A stretch of 64,000 nucleotides of DNA from contig OZ251457.1 in assembly GCA_965242565.1 (NCBI GenBank), positions 3,100,001 to 3,164,000 of the forward strand. The letters are read 5' to 3'. Positions 34,907-43,236 of this stretch are shown in pieces. A program made the position numbers and the translations under genes. Position 1 is the first letter of the stretch. Each line of letters begins with the position of its first letter. The stretch is from CATQGW01 sp965242565. GTDB taxonomy: Bacteria > Chloroflexota > Dehalococcoidia > Bin125. The notes beneath the pieces were generated by a model. It was not told the origin of the DNA and did not search any database. It saw only the letters and a program-made list of their open reading frames with translations.

Positions 34907-36220
34907 ATGTCGCAGAACGGAACGGATCAGAGCGGAGACGCCTGGGCGCTGGAGCGCAGCTGGGCGGAGGACGCGCGCTGGCGCGGCGTGGACCGCAACT
35001 ACGGCGCGGCCGACGTGCTCAAGCTGCGCCCGGGCATTCTGCCCGAGTCGACGCTGGCGCGGGCCGGCGCGGAGCGGCTCTGGAACTCGCTGCAGGACCG
35101 CCCGCTGGTGCGCACCTTCGGCGCGGTGACCGGCGCGCAGGCCGTACAGATGGCCAAGGCCGGTTTGGAAGCCGTCTACGTGAGCGGCTGGCAGGTCGCC
35201 GCCGACGCCAACCAGGCGCAGCACACCTACCCCGACCAGAGCCTCTACCCCTCGAACAGCGTGCCCGCGCTGGTCAAGCGGCTGAACAACGCGCTGATGC
35301 GCGCCGACCAGGTGGATCGCCTGGAGGGCCGCACCCACCGCGACTACTACCTGCCGATCGTGGCCGACGCGGAAGCCGGCTTCGGCGGGCCGATCCACGC
35401 CTTCGAGCTGATGAAGAACATGATCGAAGCGGGCGCGGCCGGCGTCCACTTCGAGGACCAGCTGGCGGCCGAGAAGAAGTGCGGGCACATGGGCGGCAAG
35501 GTGCTAGTGCCGACCTCGCAGCACGTGCGCACGCTCCAGGCCGCGCGGCTGGCGGCGGACATGATGGGCGTGCCGACGATCCTGATGGCACGCACCGACG
35601 CGCTCAGCGCGACGCTGCTGACGACCGACATCGACGAGCGGGACCGCGAGTTCACGACCGGCGAGCGCACCGCCGAGGGCTACTTCGGCGTGACCGGCGG
35701 GATCGAATCGGCGATCGCCCGCGGTCTGGCCTACGCGCCCTACGCGGACCTGATCTGGTGCGAGACCTCGACGCCGGACATCGACGAGGCGCGGCAGTTC
35801 GCCGAGGCGATCCACGCCGAGTACCCGGACAAGATGCTGTCCTACAACTGCTCGCCCTCGTTCAACTGGAAGCGGCACCTCGACGAGGCGACGATCGCCT
35901 CCTTCCAGGAGCAGCTGGCCGACATGGGCTACCGCTTCCAGTTCATCACGCTGGCCGGCTGGCACGGGATCAACTACCACACCTTCAACCTGGCCAGCGG
36001 CTACCGCGACCGCGGGATGGCGGCCTACGTGGAGCTGCAGGAGGGCGAGTTCGAGGCCGAAGCCGAGGGTTACACCGCCACCAAGCACCAGCGCGAGGCG
36101 GGCACGTCCTACTTCGACGAGGTGCTGCTGACCGTGACGGAGGGCCAGTCGGCGACGACGGCGCTGAGCGGCTCCACGGAAGCCGCGCAGTTCGACGCGC
36201 AGCCGGCGGGCGCGCACTAG
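34907..36220 (+). CDS. aceA: Isocitrate lyase
   Basis: 437 residues from ATG 34907 with AGAGGGGG upstream. The catalytic loop KKCGHMGGKVLVPTSQHV with the active-site Cys is intact, as are YLPIVADAEAGFGG (Mg site), RTDAL and YNCSPSFNW. It splits isocitrate to succinate and glyoxylate. A terminator hairpin lies 33 bases after the stop, closing the two-gene unit. Confidence 0.96.
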   Translation: MSQNGTDQSGDAWALERSWAEDARWRGVDRNYGAADVLKLRPGILPESTLARAGAERLWNSLQDRPLVRTFGAVTGAQAVQMAKAGLEAVYVSGWQVAADANQAQHTYPDQSLYPSNSVPALVKRLNNALMRADQVDRLEGRTHRDYYLPIVADAEAGFGGPIHAFELMKNMIEAGAAGVHFEDQLAAEKKCGHMGGKVLVPTSQHVRTLQAARLAADMMGVPTILMARTDALSATLLTTDIDERDREFTTGERTAEGYFGVTGGIESAIARGLAYAPYADLIWCETSTPDIDEARQFAEAIHAEYPDKMLSYNCSPSFNWKRHLDEATIASFQEQLADMGYRFQFITLAGWHGINYHTFNLASGYRDRGMAAYVELQEGEFEAEAEGYTATKHQREAGTSYFDEVLLTVTEGQSATTALSGSTEAAQFDAQPAGAH

Positions 36221-36253
36221 GGTCGCCGCTCCCCGAACGCACAGCGCGGAATG

Positions 36254-36281
36254 CGAAGCCCCGCCGTCAGGCGGGGCTTCG
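36254..36281 (+). terminator. Terminator of the aceBA unit
   Basis: Perfect 12-bp stem CGAAGCCCCGCC / GGCGGGGCTTCG with loop GTCA, followed by a weak TT. Strong hairpin, poor T-run. Confidence 0.7.
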
Positions 36282-36306
36282 TTGCGAAAGACCACAGACA
36301 CTGTAG

Positions 36307-36645
36307 ATGGTTGACATTCCTCGCGACGGTCTGTACGGCGACGACGAGACAGCGGACCACCTGTGGGAGCATCGGCTGGAGTTGTACCACGCTCAAGAGG
36401 TCTGGAACGGCCCGGCGAAGTACTTCCGCCAACTTCCGCGGAGGATCGCTGAACCCCGCAGCGAGAGTTGGACCCAGCCCGAACGGACGGTGATGATCGG
36501 TCCCGACTTCGGTGGGCGGCTGCTGACGTTCATCCTTGAGCTTCCGGGGACGGACCGTCGCTCACGAGTGATCACTGGATGGGACGCAGACGCTGACGAG
36601 CGAACGCGATACAATCAGCCAGGAGGAAGGATGCGCGCCCAATGA
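36307..36645 (+). CDS. BrnT-like putative toxin (locus 1)
   Basis: 112 residues. The N-terminal HRLELYHAQEVWNGP and the C-terminal strand set VMIGPDFGGRLLTFILEL with VITGWDADADERTRY resemble the small RNase-like BrnT/DUF4258 fold. It matches the product at 52902-53225 (shared AQEV, MIGPD..GRLLT.ILELP, V.TGW, ERT.Y.Q.GGR). The next gene starts on its stop codon (ATGA), in the toxin-first order of BrnTA. Toxicity is inferred. Confidence 0.6.
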   Translation: MVDIPRDGLYGDDETADHLWEHRLELYHAQEVWNGPAKYFRQLPRRIAEPRSESWTQPERTVMIGPDFGGRLLTFILELPGTDRRSRVITGWDADADERTRYNQPGGRMRAQ

Positions 36646-36902
36646 GTAATGAGTCCCGGCCAACGCACATCATGAATCCCCCGCTCTCCGAAGCTGAAGA
36701 ATTTTCAGTGGATCGATCCGAGTTCGGTCCGGGGTCGTTCGTGATTGGGGTGGAATTCAGTTCCGACGAAATGCAGCGCCTCAAGGCCGGCGGTCCGTAC
36801 GGACCGGAAGGCATCGGCCGCTTCATCAAGCGCATTGCGCTCGAACAGGCAGATCGGCAGGCGGTGGAGAAGTCAGCTGGTGGGCTGCGCGAGTCGGCCT
36901 AA
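36642..36902 (+). CDS. Putative antitoxin, ribbon-helix-helix-like (locus 1)
   Basis: 86 residues, coupled to the upstream gene by ATGA. The region GSFVIGVEFSSDEMQRL followed by GIGRFIKRIALEQAD has the strand plus two-helix pattern of ribbon-helix-helix DNA-binding antitoxins. Its N-terminal 30 residues would be the toxin-binding part. Confidence 0.55.
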   Translation: MSNESRPTHIMNPPLSEAEEFSVDRSEFGPGSFVIGVEFSSDEMQRLKAGGPYGPEGIGRFIKRIALEQADRQAVEKSAGGLRESA

Positions 36903-36963
36903 GCCGCGCGCGCTGCCAGCCCGAGCTGCATTGGTGATGGGCCGCCCAGACTGGGCGGACCCC

Positions 36964-37656
36964 TCAGCTGCTGCCGCGGAGACGGGGGTCGAAGATGTCA
37001 CGCAGGGAGTCGCCGAGGAGGTTGAAGCCGAGCACGGCGAGGGTGATGGCGAGGCCGGGGAAGATGCTGAGGTGGGTGTGCTGCCAATAGTCTCGGGACT
37101 CCACCAACATTCGGCCCCAGGAGGGATTGGGCGGCGGGATGCCGAGGGCGAGGAATGAGAGCGCGCCCTCGAACAGGATCGCGCCGCCCAGCAGGGTCGT
37201 GACATAGATCAGCAGGGGCGGGCCGATATTGGGCAGCACGTGCCGCCAGAGGATACGGAACGGCGGCACGCCGATGGTGCGGGCCGCTTCGACGTAGGTC
37301 GCGCCCAGCGTCGCCAGCGTGCTCGCCCGCACGATCCGCACCATGCCCATCGTGAAGAGGATCCCCATCCCCAGCGCGATCGACTGCCAGTTGCGTCCGG
37401 TTACCTGCGCCAAGAGGAGCAGCAACACGAGGCCGGGGAAGGCCAGCAGCATGTCGAGCACGCGCTGCGACAACAGGTCGAACAGCCCGGCCGCGTAGGC
37501 CGTGGTCATACCCCAGACCAGTGCGAAGCCGACGCCGATCGCCATCGCGGTGAGGGCCAGCGAGATCGAGAGCCGGGCGCCCGCCATGACGCGCGCGAAG
37601 TAGTCCCGGCCGATCAGGCCTCGGAGACCCACCGGTTGCTCAAACAAGGCGGGCAT
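36964..37656 (-). CDS. ABC transporter permease, DppC-like, N-terminally short
   Basis: 230 residues from ATG 37656. GRDYFARVMAGARLSIS aligns with the start of the permease core (GRDVLSR..GAR) and the EAA loop is EAARTIGVPPFRILWRHVLPN. Usual DppC proteins are near 300 residues with a first membrane helix before this point; here it is missing and no upstream in-frame start restores it. It is last in the SBP-dppB-dppC unit, 35 bases after the full-length dppC. A second dppC is unusual. Confidence 0.75.
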   Translation of the reverse strand: MPALFEQPVGLRGLIGRDYFARVMAGARLSISLALTAMAIGVGFALVWGMTTAYAAGLFDLLSQRVLDMLLAFPGLVLLLLLAQVTGRNWQSIALGMGILFTMGMVRIVRASTLATLGATYVEAARTIGVPPFRILWRHVLPNIGPPLLIYVTTLLGGAILFEGALSFLALGIPPPNPSWGRMLVESRDYWQHTHLSIFPGLAITLAVLGFNLLGDSLRDIFDPRLRGSS

Positions 37657-37691
37657 CGAGGCCGATTCGTGATCACGTTCGACTGAACCGC

Positions 37692-38630
37692 TCAACGGAC
37701 GTTGCGCAGCCGCGGATCGAAGGCGTCCCGGACGCCGTCCCCCACGAAGTTGAAGGCCACCACCATCAAGAGGATCGCGGCCGCCGGCCCGAGCATCGCC
37801 CAGCCGTTCCGACGGATCAGCGTCTCGTAGCCGCTCGACACCATGCTGCCCCAGGCGGGCGTGGGCTCTTGCACGCCCGCGCCGATGAAGCTGAGCCCCG
37901 CTTCGACTAGGATGACGCTCGCGGCCGAGAGCGAGGCCAGCACCAGGATCGGCGCGACCACGTTGGGCAGCAGGTGCCGCCGCATGATCCGCGCCGGCGT
38001 CGCGCCCACCGCCCGCGCCGCCTCGACGTACACCTCCCCCTTGATCGTTAGCACCACGCCCCGCGTCAGCCGGGCGTAGGCTGGCGACCAGACGACCCCG
38101 ATGATGATCATCGAGTTGGTGATCGACGGCCCCAGCGCGCCGGTCACAGCGAGGATCAGGATCAGCCCGGGCAGCGCCATCACCGCATCGACAATGCGCA
38201 TGATCACCAGTTCGTCCAGCTTGCCGCCGATGTAGCCCGAGATCAGTCCCAGGGGGACGCCGACCGCGATCGAGATGCCGATCGCAGCGAGCACGATCTG
38301 CCAGGCGATTCGGGCGCCGAAAATCGTACGGCTGAGCACATCGCGGCCCTGCGCATCGGTGCCGAGGAGGTGATCCCAGCTCGGCGGCTGGAACAGCGCT
38401 TCGCGCGTCAGCTCGATTTGCAGCGGATCGGCCGGCGCGATCCACGGCGCGAAGGCCGCCACGATGCCGAAGCCGAACAGCAGCAGCGCGCCCGCGACGG
38501 CGGGCCGGTTGCGCACGTAGACCCGCACGATCGGCGCCGCCTCCCGGACCACCCCCGACGTGCGCAGGCGATGCAGCGGACCCGGCCATCCAGCTGGTTC
38601 GCCGCCCGGTGTCTCGACGATCGCGGTCAT
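37692..38630 (-). CDS. Peptide/nickel-type ABC transporter permease, DppC-like
   Basis: 312 residues with an N-terminal helix (AVAGALLLFGFGIVAAFAPW), the segment LLGTDAQGRDVLSRTIFGAR and the EAA loop EAARAVGATPARIMRRHLLPN. About six membrane helices. Its start overlaps the dppB stop by four bases, so the two inner-membrane subunits are coupled. Confidence 0.9.
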   Translation of the reverse strand: MTAIVETPGGEPAGWPGPLHRLRTSGVVREAAPIVRVYVRNRPAVAGALLLFGFGIVAAFAPWIAPADPLQIELTREALFQPPSWDHLLGTDAQGRDVLSRTIFGARIAWQIVLAAIGISIAVGVPLGLISGYIGGKLDELVIMRIVDAVMALPGLILILAVTGALGPSITNSMIIIGVVWSPAYARLTRGVVLTIKGEVYVEAARAVGATPARIMRRHLLPNVVAPILVLASLSAASVILVEAGLSFIGAGVQEPTPAWGSMVSSGYETLIRRNGWAMLGPAAAILLMVVAFNFVGDGVRDAFDPRLRNVR

Positions 38631-39589
38631 GTGCCGCCCTCCGCCCCGAGCCGGACGCGCGGATCGATCAGCGGGTAGGAGAGATCCACCAGGAGGTTGA
38701 CCAGGATGACCGCGGTGGCGAAGAACATCGTCGTGTTTTGCACGATGGCGTAGTCCTGCGTCTCAACGACCGACTCGACGAACAGGCGACCCATGCCGGG
38801 GATGTTGAAGACTTGCTCCGTGATCACCGCGCCGCTGAAGATCAGCCCGGCCTGGAAGCCGAATACCGTGACGATTGGGATCAGCGCGTTACGCAGTCCG
38901 TGGCGGACGAGGACGACCCGCCCGGCCAGCCCCTTGGCCCGCGCCGTGCGGATGTAGTCGTCGTTGAGCACGTTGATCATCGCCGAGCGCGTCTGGCGCA
39001 TCAGCAGCATCGTCGCGGTCAGCGAGATGGCGATGACAGGCAGCGCCATGTGCTTCAGGTTGTCGACCGGATCCTCCCAGAGTGGGATGTAGCCGACGAC
39101 CGGGAACCAGCCGAGCTCCAGGCCCAACACGATCACCAACGCGATGCCGGTGAGAAACTCGGGAATCGAACTGCCGACGATCATCATGGTACTGGCGGCG
39201 ACCTCCGTCTTCGAGCCCGGCCGCAATGCGGCCAGCACCCCCACCGGGATCGCGACCCCGATGACCACCATCAGGCTGAGGATGCCCAACTCCATCGTCG
39301 CCGGCACGCGCCGCGCGAAGGTCTCGGTGATCGGGATATCGCCGATCAGCGACCCGCCCAGATCGCCCTGCAGGGCGTTGAAGATCCAGTCGCCGTAGCG
39401 CTCCACTAACGGGCGATTCAGGCCCGTCCGCTCCCGGAACGCCTCAACCTGTTCGGGCGTCGCATACTGGCCGAAGACACCCGCCGCCGGGTCGCCCGGC
39501 AGCACGTTCATCAGCCAGAAGACCAGCACGCTGATCACCCAGAGGATGACGAGCGACGAGATGATCCGCGTCGTGATGTAGCGCAGCAT
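38627..39589 (-). CDS. Peptide/nickel-type ABC transporter permease, DppB-like
   Basis: 320 residues beginning MLRYITTRIISSLVILWVISVLVFWLMN, the classic DppB N-terminal helix, then LPGDPA, LNRPLVERYGDWIFNALQGDLGGS and the EAA loop TARAKGLAGRVVLVRHGLRN. Forms the channel with the DppC protein. No ATPase subunits are in the window, so they are encoded elsewhere. Confidence 0.9.
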   Translation of the reverse strand: MLRYITTRIISSLVILWVISVLVFWLMNVLPGDPAAGVFGQYATPEQVEAFRERTGLNRPLVERYGDWIFNALQGDLGGSLIGDIPITETFARRVPATMELGILSLMVVIGVAIPVGVLAALRPGSKTEVAASTMMIVGSSIPEFLTGIALVIVLGLELGWFPVVGYIPLWEDPVDNLKHMALPVIAISLTATMLLMRQTRSAMINVLNDDYIRTARAKGLAGRVVLVRHGLRNALIPIVTVFGFQAGLIFSGAVITEQVFNIPGMGRLFVESVVETQDYAIVQNTTMFFATAVILVNLLVDLSYPLIDPRVRLGAEGGT

Positions 39590-39653
39590 GGCGGGTCAGG
39601 CCCTCAATGCAAACCTCCCCAGAAGGTGACCAGTGCGCCAGTTCCATTCCGGT

Positions 39654-39767
39654 CCCCTCTCCCTCTGGGAGAGGGTGAGGGTGAGGGCCCGGGCACCTGG
39701 ACGAACGGCCGGCACCAAAGCGCGAGATGGAGCCGACCCTCTCCCTCTGGGAGAGGGAGAGGGAGTT
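39654..39767. repeat. Two CCCTCTCCCTCTGGGAGAGGG hairpin elements
   Basis: Between the binding-protein gene and dppB. Each element has CCCTCTCC and GGGAGAGGG arms (near 39656-39678 and 39738-39762) with GAGGGTGAGGG tails. Such extragenic hairpins often protect the upstream message, which would raise binding protein over permease. Confidence 0.65.
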
Positions 39768-39826
39768 GGCTTTGCGCACAGGTCTCCTCAGGGGGAGGAA
39801 GCGAGTCGGTCGAGCGCTGCTTCCGC

Positions 39827-41719
39827 TCAGACGTTGTTGAGCCAGACGTACTTGGAGCCACTTCCCCTGGGCAAGCCAAAGAAGGGAATGATCTCGAACC
39901 CTTCCATATGCCCCTGCGTCGCGTACGCGGAGGGCCACTGGAGGACGTCGATCTGCAGCATGTTCTCCTCGAACGCCTCCCAGACCTTGGCATACAGCGG
40001 GATGCGGTCCTCCTGGGTGGCCGGCTTGGCGGCCGCCAAGACCAGTTCTTGGGTGCGGTGAAGCTCGGCCAGCACCTCGTCGTTGGGATTCTGGCTCAGA
40101 TCGGCCGGGCCTGTCCCCGAGCCGTCGGTCGCGCCGTACATTGCCCCCAGGAACGTCTGGAACTGCGCACCGAGGGTCGGGTGGGGGTCGAACGGCGACT
40201 CCCACGAGAGCGTCGCGGTCGTCCAGGGTCCACTCCCCCCTCCTTCAATTTGGAAGTCGGGGATGATACGCGGGACGATTTCCGCAAAGCTGCCCGTGAT
40301 GAACTGAAAGTCCATTCCGACTTCGCGCAACTGCGAGTTGAGCGGCTCGGTGACGATGCGCTGAGCCTGGTCGGCGTAGCTGAGTTGGATGCCGGTGACC
40401 CCGTCGCTGTAGCCGGCGGCGTCCATCAGTTCGTGAGCCATTTGCTTGTCGTGCCCCGGGTACCAGCTTTTGTCCCCGGGCAACGCCCAACTCTCCGTCG
40501 ACGTCGGCGCCCGGGACGGCTTGCCCGCCCCATCAAAGGCGGCAACGTTCAGCGCGTCGCGGTCGATCGCCCGGTTGTACGCGTGGCGCATGCGCGGATC
40601 GCGGAAGACGTTGTATGGCGCCTCAGCAGCCGGATTCAGGTTGAACCACCCGTTCGACCAGATCTGATGCGTGTCCGTAATCACCTTGCGGCCGTCAGCT
40701 TCCAGCTCCGCCTTGAAGTCGGCGGGGATCCCCCCGGGCGGGGGGGTGAAGTCCAAGTCCCCATTGAGAAAGGCGTTCAGCGCCGTGTTCTCGTCGTCAA
40801 ACACGTGCAGCTCGTAGCGGTCAATGTGGACGTTCTCGCTGTCCCAGTAACCGTCCCAGCGCTCCCCGGTCCAACCCTCGCCCGGCACTTCCTCCACCAA
40901 CTTCATTGCGCCGGCGCCGACCGGATTCGTCGCGACATCGTCGAAGTTCTGCGGCGAGATCAGCAGGCTCGTGCCCGGGTACGCCTGGAAGAAGGACACT
41001 GTCGGACCGAAGGGCTCGCTGTTGACCAGCCGCCAGGTACGGTCATCGGTCGCCCCCATGGTGGCTGCTCTGGCAATCCCTTCCGCGACGAGCCCGGTGG
41101 CCCCTGTGGCTTGGATGCGTTCCATGTTGAGCTGCACCGCGTTGGCGTCGACCGGCGCGCCGTCCTGGAAGATCGCGCCGTCACGCATCGTGAAGATGTA
41201 GGTGACGTCGTCGGGAATCTCGAGTGCGCTCGCCAGCTCTGGCCTCACCGCCCCCGAGTCGTCAAAGCCGAGCATCCGGTCGAAGATGTGGCTGTGGTGG
41301 TGCCACGCATGGCCGGAGGTTACCTGGTGCGGGTCCCACCCAACGCCGCTTGTCGCTGGATCGTTGTGAAAGTGCGACCGCACTGTGCCGCCGGGCCTTG
41401 GTCCGCCGGTCGCCTGAGCCGCCTGCGCCTGCTGTTGCTGCTGCGCTTCGGCAACGGCGGCCTGCTCCTCTTGTTCTTGCTGAGTCTGCTCCTGCTGCTG
41501 CTCCTGTTGCATCGCCTGCTGCTCGGCGGCCTGCTGCTGTTGTTCGGCCTGCTGCTGAGTCTGCGCGGCAGCCTCCTGGCCGTCGTCGTCGTCATCGTCG
41601 CCGCAGCCGACCAGGGCCAGCCCGGCCGCGCCCACGCCGGCGCGAGCGCTCGCCCTCAGCAGCGTGCGTCGGGACATCGCCCGACGCCCGAGTTTCGTCC
41701 AGTAGTTGCGTTCGCTCAT
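39827..41719 (-). CDS. ABC transporter substrate-binding protein, family 5, Tat lipoprotein
   Basis: 630 residues from ATG 41719 (GGAG seven bases upstream). A twin-arginine SRRTLL (16-21) and lipobox LVGC (Cys 39) show Tat export and lipid anchoring. A 70-residue Gln/Glu/Ala-rich spacer follows, then the solute-binding domain (GGTVRSHFHNDP, YIFTMRDGAIFQDGAPV, RMRHAYNRAIDRDAL). Family 5 binds peptides or similar solutes. First gene of the transporter unit. Confidence 0.88.
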   Translation of the reverse strand: MSERNYWTKLGRRAMSRRTLLRASARAGVGAAGLALVGCGDDDDDDGQEAAAQTQQQAEQQQQAAEQQAMQQEQQQEQTQQEQEEQAAVAEAQQQQQAQAAQATGGPRPGGTVRSHFHNDPATSGVGWDPHQVTSGHAWHHHSHIFDRMLGFDDSGAVRPELASALEIPDDVTYIFTMRDGAIFQDGAPVDANAVQLNMERIQATGATGLVAEGIARAATMGATDDRTWRLVNSEPFGPTVSFFQAYPGTSLLISPQNFDDVATNPVGAGAMKLVEEVPGEGWTGERWDGYWDSENVHIDRYELHVFDDENTALNAFLNGDLDFTPPPGGIPADFKAELEADGRKVITDTHQIWSNGWFNLNPAAEAPYNVFRDPRMRHAYNRAIDRDALNVAAFDGAGKPSRAPTSTESWALPGDKSWYPGHDKQMAHELMDAAGYSDGVTGIQLSYADQAQRIVTEPLNSQLREVGMDFQFITGSFAEIVPRIIPDFQIEGGGSGPWTTATLSWESPFDPHPTLGAQFQTFLGAMYGATDGSGTGPADLSQNPNDEVLAELHRTQELVLAAAKPATQEDRIPLYAKVWEAFEENMLQIDVLQWPSAYATQGHMEGFEIIPFFGLPRGSGSKYVWLNNV

Positions 41720-42114
41720 CGGAGCACTCCGTTGCATGTCGCCGGCCTGCGCTTGTGCGGCACGGCGAGTTGTCTGCGCAGTTTGCGGTCCCCCCCCCCC
41801 CCCCGTTGTCAAGCCCTCTCGTCGATTCTGATTTTGTTATGTCAACTAAACCCTAGATGGCCGCCATTTGGCCAACTCGAGGAGGCGCTGCCGACCGTGA
41901 GGGAGGGTCAGTCGGCGATGGCTGCCCGGTTGATGCGCAGCCGGCAGGTTTGACCGCTTTGACACATGTTTGATCGTGTCCTTAAGGCCTTAAGGACATG
42001 GCTCAAATCCTTGTCATCGTGGTCAAACCCCATTGCCGCGCGGCCGCTGCTAGCCTGCGCGGAGTGGACCGACGCGAGCGGCGCTCCGCGACGGGGCGCG
42101 GGAAGGATTCGACG
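41720..42114. other. Divergent intergenic region
   Basis: 395 bases between the binding protein (minus) and the LLM oxidoreductase (plus). Contains a run of 15 C at 41790-41804 and a perfect 22-bp palindrome at 41977-41998. No gene is supportable. Confidence 0.6.
41977..41998. promoter_or_regulatory. 22-bp perfect palindrome, putative operator
   Basis: The half-site TGTCCTTAAGG is followed directly by its reverse complement. The A+T-rich centre in a G+C-rich genome and the position 116 bases before the LLM gene suggest a dimeric regulator site acting on one or both divergent units. Confidence 0.6.
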
Positions 42115-43056
42115 ATGACCGACGGCGTGCATTTCGGGGTGATGGTGCCGCAGATCAAGCGCAGCTGGGCGGAGACCAAGCGGGCCGCCGAAGCCTTTGA
42201 GGAGATGGGCTTCGACTCGCTCTGGGTCAACGACCACCTCTACGGGCCGCAGTCGCCGGCGATCCCGATGCTGGAGGCGTGGACGCTGGCGGCCGGCATC
42301 GCGGCGGTGACCGAGTCGCCGCAGATCGGCACGCTGGTTACGCCGGTCGGGATGCGCAACCCGGCGCACACGGGCAAGATGATCGCGACGGTCGACAACA
42401 TCGCGGGCGGGCGGGTGATCCCGGGCTTCGGCTCGGGCTGGATGCCGCGCGAGTTCACCGACTTCGGGATGCCCTTCCTCGGCGCCCGCGAGCGGCTCGG
42501 CCAACTCGAAGAGGGGCTGCAAATCTTCCGCCGGATGTGGAACCCCGATCAGGAAGAGGTCACGTTCGAGGGCGACTACTTCCGGACCGACCGGCTGGTC
42601 ACCGAGCCGAAGCCGCCGCGCGTGCCGCCGATCCTGGTCGGCGGCGGCGGCGAGCAGGTGACGATGCGGATCGCCGCGCAGCACGCCGACATCTGGAACA
42701 ACTCGGCGGGCGCGCAGGACAATCTGGCGCACAAGGTCTCGGTGCTGCGCGGGCACGCCGAGCGGCTGGGCCGCGACCCGGAGGAAATCCGCGTTTCGCA
42801 GCAGTGCCTGGTCACGCTCGTCGAGAGCGAAGAGCAGCTGGGCCCGATGGTGGAGCGCGCGCAGAAAATCTTCGGCGGCCACATGGGCAACCCGGCCGGC
42901 GAAATGGCGCTGACCGGCACGGCGGACATGATCAAGCAGCGGATCGCGAAGCACGTCGAGCTGGGCTGCGACATGTTCATGATCGAGTTCTTCGGGCGGG
43001 ACACGATCGAGCCGGCGCAGGCGTTTGCGGAGACGGTGATTCCGGAGTTCCGGTAG
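42115..43056 (+). CDS. LLM class F420-dependent oxidoreductase
   Basis: 313-residue luciferase-like TIM barrel. Starts FGVMVPQIKRSWAET, with FDSLWVNDHL, TLVTPVGMRNPAHTGKMIATVDNIAGGRVIPGFGSGWM and PPILVGGGGEQ, the pattern of F420-type members of actinobacteria and Chloroflexota. Start ATG 42115 has a GGAAGG site. The substrate is unknown. Divergent from the peptide-type transporter, with which it may share the palindromic operator. Confidence 0.85.
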   Translation: MTDGVHFGVMVPQIKRSWAETKRAAEAFEEMGFDSLWVNDHLYGPQSPAIPMLEAWTLAAGIAAVTESPQIGTLVTPVGMRNPAHTGKMIATVDNIAGGRVIPGFGSGWMPREFTDFGMPFLGARERLGQLEEGLQIFRRMWNPDQEEVTFEGDYFRTDRLVTEPKPPRVPPILVGGGGEQVTMRIAAQHADIWNNSAGAQDNLAHKVSVLRGHAERLGRDPEEIRVSQQCLVTLVESEEQLGPMVERAQKIFGGHMGNPAGEMALTGTADMIKQRIAKHVELGCDMFMIEFFGRDTIEPAQAFAETVIPEFR

Positions 43057-43117
43057 GAGCGCCCGTCACTGCGCACACCGAAGCAGCTAGGGCGCATCGT
43101 TGCGCGGCAGGCTGTCG

Positions 43118-43138
43118 CGCTGCGTTGCTGACGCAGCG
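43118..43138 (+). terminator. Hairpin after the LLM gene
   Basis: CGCTGCGT and ACGCAGCG pair perfectly around loop TGCTG, 62 bases after the stop. No T-run follows. Confidence 0.35.
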
Positions 43139-43180
43139 GAGCAGTGGATGATGCCCGCGCACGGGCGACTGTGAAACTGC

Positions 43181-43195
43181 GCGAACGTGTATTCT
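43181..43195 (+). promoter_or_regulatory. Conserved GCGAACGTGTATTCT element, cassette 1
   Basis: This 15-base sequence ends 41 bases before the methyltransferase start and occurs identically before the paralogous cassette at 57331-57345, while the sequence between element and ribosome site differs. It contains GAAC-GTGT-ATTC, one base off the GAAC-N4-GTTC LexA box of Gram-positive and related bacteria; TATTCT could also serve as a -10 box. Confidence 0.6.
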
Positions 43196-43236
43196 AGGCA
43201 GAGGCGGCGCACGGACTGATCTGACGGGAGACGCAG

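Noticed and set aside
36964..38589. 541-codon frame suggesting a fused permease
   Set aside because: Only the last 230 codons look like a permease; the upstream part is the dppC gene read in the wrong frame.
39626..41953. 775-codon plus-strand open frame over the binding-protein gene
   Set aside because: Leu/Arg/Val-rich shadow frame; the minus strand encodes a family 5 binding protein with Tat signal and lipobox.
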